64,000 nucleotides of DNA from Halorubrum salsamenti (lineage in GTDB: Archaea > Halobacteriota > Halobacteria > Halobacteriales > Haloferacaceae). A model generated the notes under the pieces. That model was not told the DNA's origin. It saw only the letters and a list, made by a program, of their open reading frames with translations, and ran no database searches. Below are positions 60,466 through 64,000 of this stretch, piece by piece (position 1 is the first letter of the stretch; each line of letters opens with the position of its first letter). The stretch is from the NCBI RefSeq assembly GCF_007671685.1, contig NZ_VCNL01000004.1:248001-312000 (forward strand). Reading direction: 5' to 3'. A program made the position numbers and the translations under genes.

Positions 60466-61183
60466 CCGAATCACCCGCCTCGTCGGCGTCGTCGCCGGTG
60501 AAGTTCTCGTCGATGACGACGAGGTACTCCTCGACCGTCTCGTAGCCGTCCTCGTCGTCGCCGACGAAGACCGTGTTCGAGCCGGAGCCGAGCGTCACGT
60601 CGATGTCGGTCACCTCGCCGATGCGACCGGCGTGCTGGCCGGCGACGGCGGTGACGAGGGCACCCTCTTCGTACTCGAAGTGGGCGACGATCTCCTTCGA
60701 CTCGTTGTCGACGACGATCGAGTCCTTCGTGTCGTACTCGGTGTCGGCGTCCACGAGGACGTTCGTCCCGTCGTGGAGCGTCAGCTGGGCGTCGCCACCG
60801 GGGACGACGGACTTGTTCGTGATCTTCCCGAGCCGGCTTCCGGCGGCTTCCTCGTCGACGGGGGTCAGCGCGAGCCGACCGCCCTCGTCGGGGAAGACGC
60901 GGAAGAACTCCCCGCGCTCGGGGAACGCCAGGATGTCGAACATCCCGATCGGACGCTGCTCGTCCGAGACCGCGTCCCCGTTCACGAGGACCGAGTCGTT
61001 GTTCAGCGCGTAGCGCGCCTCCTTCGTCGAGTCGACGTAGCCGAGCACGTCCCGCAGCAGGACGACGAGCGGAACGCCCGCCTCACCGTGCGGGCCGGCG
61101 CCGGCCTTGACGGTGAACGTGTTCGTCTTTCGCTCGACCGGCCAGGAGTTCGGTACTGCCAGTCGCTTCTGATGTCGCGTCAT
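60458..61183 (-). CDS. rps4e: 30S ribosomal protein S4e
   Basis: This 241-residue eS4 has an S4-type RNA-binding region ([20 protein letters not shown]) and a C-terminal KOW segment ([18 protein letters not shown]). The start [18 protein letters not shown] is diagnostic. It overlaps the rpl24 stop by 4 nt. Confidence 0.96.
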   Translation of the reverse strand: MTRHQKRLAVPNSWPVERKTNTFTVKAGAGPHGEAGVPLVVLLRDVLGYVDSTKEARYALNNDSVLVNGDAVSDEQRPIGMFDILAFPERGEFFRVFPDEGGRLALTPVDEEAAGSRLGKITNKSVVPGGDAQLTLHDGTNVLVDADTEYDTKDSIVVDNESKEIVAHFEYEEGALVTAVAGQHAGRIGEVTDIDVTLGSGSNTVFVGDDEDGYETVEEYLVVIDENFTGDDADEAGDSDE

Positions 61184-61536
61184 TCGTTATCCTCCTGGAG
61201 CCGCGCCTCCCGGCGCTCGTCTTCCAGGTCCAGTCCGGTCACCCGGACGTTGCTCGCCGGGATGGGACGGGGAACTTCCTCCCCGTCCGCCTTCTCGACG
61301 GTGACGTCCTCGACGGTGATCCGTTCCGCGGACAGGTCGACCGAGATGACCTCGGCCTCCGTCCCGGCCGCGTCGCCGCGAAGCACCTCGACGGTGTCGC
61401 CGGCGTTGACGCGGACGTTCCGCTGGCCGTACTCCTCGCGGAGCTCGTCCGTGAGGGTGGCCCGGACCTGGTTCTGCCGCTCGTGGAGCGGCGCGGTCTC
61501 CGACCGTTTTCGCTGTTTTCGTGGCTGTTTCGTCAT
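61180..61536 (-). CDS. rpl24: 50S ribosomal protein L24
   Basis: This 118-residue uL24 carries the KOW motif ([21 protein letters not shown]) and the conserved start [16 protein letters not shown]. It lies between rpl14 and rps4e. Confidence 0.96.
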   Translation of the reverse strand: MTKQPRKQRKRSETAPLHERQNQVRATLTDELREEYGQRNVRVNAGDTVEVLRGDAAGTEAEVISVDLSAERITVEDVTVEKADGEEVPRPIPASNVRVTGLDLEDERREARLQEDNE

Positions 61537-61538
61537 GA

Positions 61539-61937
61539 TTAGACGATCATCGTCGCGGTCGAGGCGATGCTCCCGAACCGTTCGGCGACCTCGCGGGCGA
61601 CGGGGCCTTTGATCTCCGTGCCCCGCGGCTCCTCGAGGTCGTCGATGATGACGGCCGCGTTGTCCTCGAACTTCACGCGCGTGCCGTCCGGACGGCGGAT
61701 CGGCTTGCGCTGGCGGACGACGACCGCCTCCAGCACCTGCCGCCGCATCTCCGGGGTCCCTTTGGTGACCGAGACGGTCACCTTGTCGCCGATACCTGCC
61801 TTCGGGTGGCGGTTCTTCGTACCGGAGTAGCCGGCCACCGAGATCACCTTCAGCTCACGGGCGCCGGTGTTGTCGGCGCACGTGATGAGCGAGCCCTTCG
61901 AGAGGCCCTGCGTGACGTCGGCCTTGAGCGCCTCCAT
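61539..61937 (-). CDS. rpl14: 50S ribosomal protein L14
   Basis: This 132-residue uL14 has [19 protein letters not shown] and [21 protein letters not shown] 61937 overlaps the rps17 stop by one base (TGATG); a GTG one codon earlier is possible. Confidence 0.96.
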   Translation of the reverse strand: MEALKADVTQGLSKGSLITCADNTGARELKVISVAGYSGTKNRHPKAGIGDKVTVSVTKGTPEMRRQVLEAVVVRQRKPIRRPDGTRVKFEDNAAVIIDDLEEPRGTEIKGPVAREVAERFGSIASTATMIV

Positions 61938-62281
61938 CACAGATCACCCGACAGGTTCTCGACGACGACGTGGGACTTCGTCTTCGAGAGCGGTCGCGTC
62001 TCCGCGATTTTCACTTCGTCACCGACTTCGAGCGAGTCGAGCACGCCCGGCACGTGAGCCGGGATGCGCGACCGACGCTTCATGTACCGGTCGTATTTCG
62101 GTACGAACACGTCGTATTCTCGCTCGACGATGACGGTCTTTTCCATATCCGTCGACACGACCGTCCCCTCACGGGTCTGGCCGCGGACGGAGAGCTGCCC
62201 GTAGAACGGGCATTTCTCATAGTCGTAATCCTCCGGGTTGTCTGGCTCCGGAGGCGTGGGTACGTCGATTCCTATCGCCAT
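61937..62281 (-). CDS. rps17: 30S ribosomal protein S17
   Basis: This 114-residue uS17 is an OB-fold protein: [38 protein letters not shown] and [19 protein letters not shown] 62281 ([13 protein letters not shown]) overlaps the RNase P gene by 10 nt; the longer in-frame start lies inside that gene. Confidence 0.95.
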   Translation of the reverse strand: MAIGIDVPTPPEPDNPEDYDYEKCPFYGQLSVRGQTREGTVVSTDMEKTVIVEREYDVFVPKYDRYMKRRSRIPAHVPGVLDSLEVGDEVKIAETRPLSKTKSHVVVENLSGDL

Positions 62282-62730
62282 TGTGTGACACCTTGTTCGG
62301 TGCGTTCGGCGGGTCGATACCGCAACCGCTCGCCATCCACCGTCGCGTAGACCACGTCTTTGCACTCGCCGCGGTGGCTCGCCGGACCCACGCCGTCACC
62401 GGTGACGACGCTTGTGGATCCGGACGGGCCAGACTGACGGGGGCGGACCCCCGTAGTATCCGACCCGAGTTGGGACGCGGACCCCGACGACTGATCGCCG
62501 TCGGCGGCTTCATCTGTGCGGGCGGTCGGTCGATCGACGACCGCGAACTCGAACGTCGCGCCCGACTTGGGCACGCGTTTGTCCCCCGATCCCGTTCGCA
62601 CCACGAGGGTGCCGAACGTCTCGGACAGCACGCGACCGGCGATACCCACGTGGGCGTCGCTGTCGGCGTCGGCCACCCGAACCGGGAGGCCGACGAGTTC
62701 GTGCCGAACGAGTGTGTCGGGGGAGATCAT
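62272..62730 (-). CDS. rnp1: RNase P protein component 1 (Rpp29/Pop4)
   Basis: This 152-residue protein is the archaeal Rpp29 subunit of RNase P, which trims the 5' leader of tRNA. The barrel is visible in two parts: TLVRHELVGLPVRVADADSD to ATFEFAVVDR (about 6-66) and VDGERLRYRPAERTEQG (about 129-147). Between them lies a low-complexity Ser/Gly/Thr-rich insert (about 67-118). Its place between rpl29 and rps17 is the conserved archaeal one. Confidence 0.92.
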   Translation of the reverse strand: MISPDTLVRHELVGLPVRVADADSDAHVGIAGRVLSETFGTLVVRTGSGDKRVPKSGATFEFAVVDRPTARTDEAADGDQSSGSASQLGSDTTGVRPRQSGPSGSTSVVTGDGVGPASHRGECKDVVYATVDGERLRYRPAERTEQGVTQWR

Positions 62731-62732
62731 CG

Positions 62733-62945
62733 TTATTCGTCGTCGAAGTCGCCTTCTTCCGCCTGAATCGTCTTGATCCGCGCGATCGTCTTCTTCATCT
62801 CCTTGACGCGGCCCGGACTTTCCGGCATGCCGCCGGCGGCCCGCTGCGCCTTCGAGTTGAGCAGCTCGGTCTCGAGCTCCTCGAGTTCGACCTGGCGCTC
62901 GGCCGCGGTCATGTCGCGGATTTCGTCGGTGTAGAGGATCGCCAT
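62733..62945 (-). CDS. rpl29: 50S ribosomal protein L29
   Basis: This 70-residue uL29 is a helical hairpin: [20 protein letters not shown] and [20 protein letters not shown]. It abuts the rps3 stop directly. Confidence 0.96.
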   Translation of the reverse strand: MAILYTDEIRDMTAAERQVELEELETELLNSKAQRAAGGMPESPGRVKEMKKTIARIKTIQAEEGDFDDE

Positions 62946-63890
62946 TTATTCGTCCTCCTCGTCTTCGTCCGCCGCTTCCATCTCTGCGACGAGGTCCGCG
63001 GCTTCCTCTTCGATCTCTTCGTCGAGCTCATCGACATCGTCGGCGTCGACATCCTCGTCGCCGACCGGCTCCTCTTCGGTGACGTCGGTCGCCTCCGTGG
63101 CCGTGTCTTGGGTCTCCTCGGCGACTTCCTCGACGACCTCCTCGTCGATGACGTCGGCGGGGTCCTCGTCGGGGACCTCGACATCGTCGTCGGCGCCCAC
63201 GTCGGGCACCTCCTCGGGCTCCTCTTCGAGCAGCGACTCGACGCCCTCGTCGGCGTCGACGTCGACCGCCGCCTGCTCGACCTCCGGAACTTCGGCGTCC
63301 TCGCGGATGTCGAAGTCGTCCGGGAGCTGCGCGCCCGGCGGGATGATCTTCACGTTGACGCCGATCGTCCCGAGCTTCATCACCGCGACGCCCTGGCCGT
63401 GGTCGACGACCTCCTCCGCGGGCTCGCCGTTGTGCTTGATGTAGCCGCGGTTGAACTTCTCGACGCGCGAACGCGCGCCGGTGACCTTCCCGGACAGGAC
63501 GATCTCGGCGCCCAGCGCGCCCGCGTCCATGATCCGGTCGATCGTCGTGTGCCCGGCCTTCCGGAAGTACCAGCCGCGCTCCAGTGCGTTCGCGAGACGG
63601 TCCGCGACGATCTGAGCGTTCAGGTCGGGCTCGTCGACCTCCTGAACGTCGATCTGCGGGTCGTCCATGTCGAAGCGGTCCTCGAGCTCGGTGGTGATCT
63701 TGCGGATGTTCTTCCCGCCCTTCCCGATCACCATGCCGGGCTTTTCGGCCTTCAGGACGATCTGCGTGCCCATCGGCGTCTGGGCGACGTCCATGCCGCC
63801 GTAGCCGGCGCGGCCGAGCTCGTCCGCGAAGAACTCGTTGATCTGTGAACGGCGCAGGCCGTCCTCGATGAATTGGTGTTCGTCAGCCAT
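62946..63890 (-). CDS. rps3: 30S ribosomal protein S3
   Basis: This 314-residue uS3 has a KH domain ([19 protein letters not shown]) and the C-terminal S3 domain ([20 protein letters not shown]). After about residue 200 comes a roughly 110-residue Glu/Asp/Val-rich tail, longer than in non-halophiles. Its ATG overlaps the rpl22 stop by one base. Confidence 0.96.
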   Translation of the reverse strand: MADEHQFIEDGLRRSQINEFFADELGRAGYGGMDVAQTPMGTQIVLKAEKPGMVIGKGGKNIRKITTELEDRFDMDDPQIDVQEVDEPDLNAQIVADRLANALERGWYFRKAGHTTIDRIMDAGALGAEIVLSGKVTGARSRVEKFNRGYIKHNGEPAEEVVDHGQGVAVMKLGTIGVNVKIIPPGAQLPDDFDIREDAEVPEVEQAAVDVDADEGVESLLEEEPEEVPDVGADDDVEVPDEDPADVIDEEVVEEVAEETQDTATEATDVTEEEPVGDEDVDADDVDELDEEIEEEAADLVAEMEAADEDEEDE

Positions 63891-64000
63891 TATTCGTCAG
63901 CCTCCGGCTCTTCGATGATGAGCTCGACATCGGCGAGGGTGGTGTTCCACCCGGTGGCGCCCGCGGCTCGCGGGTTCCGGCCGGGTCGCTCGCCGACCTT
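63890..64000 (-). CDS. rpl22: 50S ribosomal protein L22 (partial, cut by window edge)
   Basis: Only the last 36 codons are inside the window: [19 protein letters not shown] followed by an acidic ending, [12 protein letters not shown] and TAA. This is the C-terminus of archaeal uL22, the gene that precedes rps3 in the operon. Confidence 0.9.
   Translation of the reverse strand, partial: KVGERPGRNPRAAGATGWNTTLADVELIIEEPEADE

Noticed and set aside
1-64000. tRNA, rRNA, CRISPR arrays, insertion sequences or prophage
   Set aside because: I looked for T-loop sequences, regularly spaced repeats, transposase motifs and terminal repeats and saw none; a tRNA or repeat search program would be needed to be certain.

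Overview
The window is a chromosomal segment from an extremely halophilic archaeon (class Halobacteria), most likely Halorubrum or a close relative. The reasons are a very high GC content with strongly G/C-ended codons, very acidic proteins, many leaderless genes with a TATA-like box about 25-33 nt before the start codon, an archaeal-order ribosomal protein (spc-type) operon, class I lysyl-tRNA synthetase, a Kae1-Bud32 fusion, a MobB-MoaE fusion and an archaeal ba3-type terminal oxidase. I see no rRNA, tRNA, IS element, CRISPR array or prophage.

Layout. 1-2.9 kb: a family 2 glycosyltransferase and an ABC exporter, probably for surface glycans. 3.1-11.4 kb: glutamine synthetase divergent from an Lrp-type regulator, phosphoglycerate kinase, GAPDH, a small heat-shock protein, an ATP-grasp ligase, aIF1A, three tiny membrane proteins and an aldo/keto reductase. 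11.5-16.5 kb: a tiny zinc-ribbon protein, a Gly/Met-rich coiled-coil protein, an unusual structured non-coding element and the B12-dependent ribonucleotide reductase. 16.5-26.3 kb: Cdc48 AAA ATPase overlapping an Hsp20-like gene, a hydrolase, a DUF2391-type membrane protein, another Hsp20-like protein next to an ABC1/UbiB kinase, an M50 membrane protease and MobB-MoaE. 26.4-36.2 kb: UMP kinase and LysRS, a histidine kinase, then an information-processing block (Kae1-Bud32, S24e, dephospho-CoA kinase, Spt4, RpoE1, PIN protein, aIF2 gamma).

36.3-44.9 kb: a second copy of the structured element, a pair of uncharacterised haloarchaeal genes, DPS, a HEAT-repeat protein, an exported PLD-family protein, a RecJ-like DHH protein, a JAMM protease and FAD synthase. 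45-53.5 kb: an aerobic-respiration island with a half-CtaA/CtaB fusion, a histidine kinase, an Rdx protein, a CcoI-like copper ATPase and the ba3 oxidase genes. 54-64 kb: SecY and the ribosomal operon, read on the minus strand from rpl22 (cut by the window edge) to secY.

Most genes are conventional for a haloarchaeon. The observations most worth follow-up are: (i) two related, TATA-bounded, GC-rich structured elements (12431-12728 and 36331-36594) that keep primary-sequence blocks and replace hairpins at equivalent positions with different but still paired sequences; (ii) a 60-nt AT-rich codon patch inside nrdJ immediately before the NPCGEQ motif, which may be an intein or recombination scar; (iii) palindromes placed at the promoters of two Hsp20 genes, one of which is translationally coupled to cdc48.
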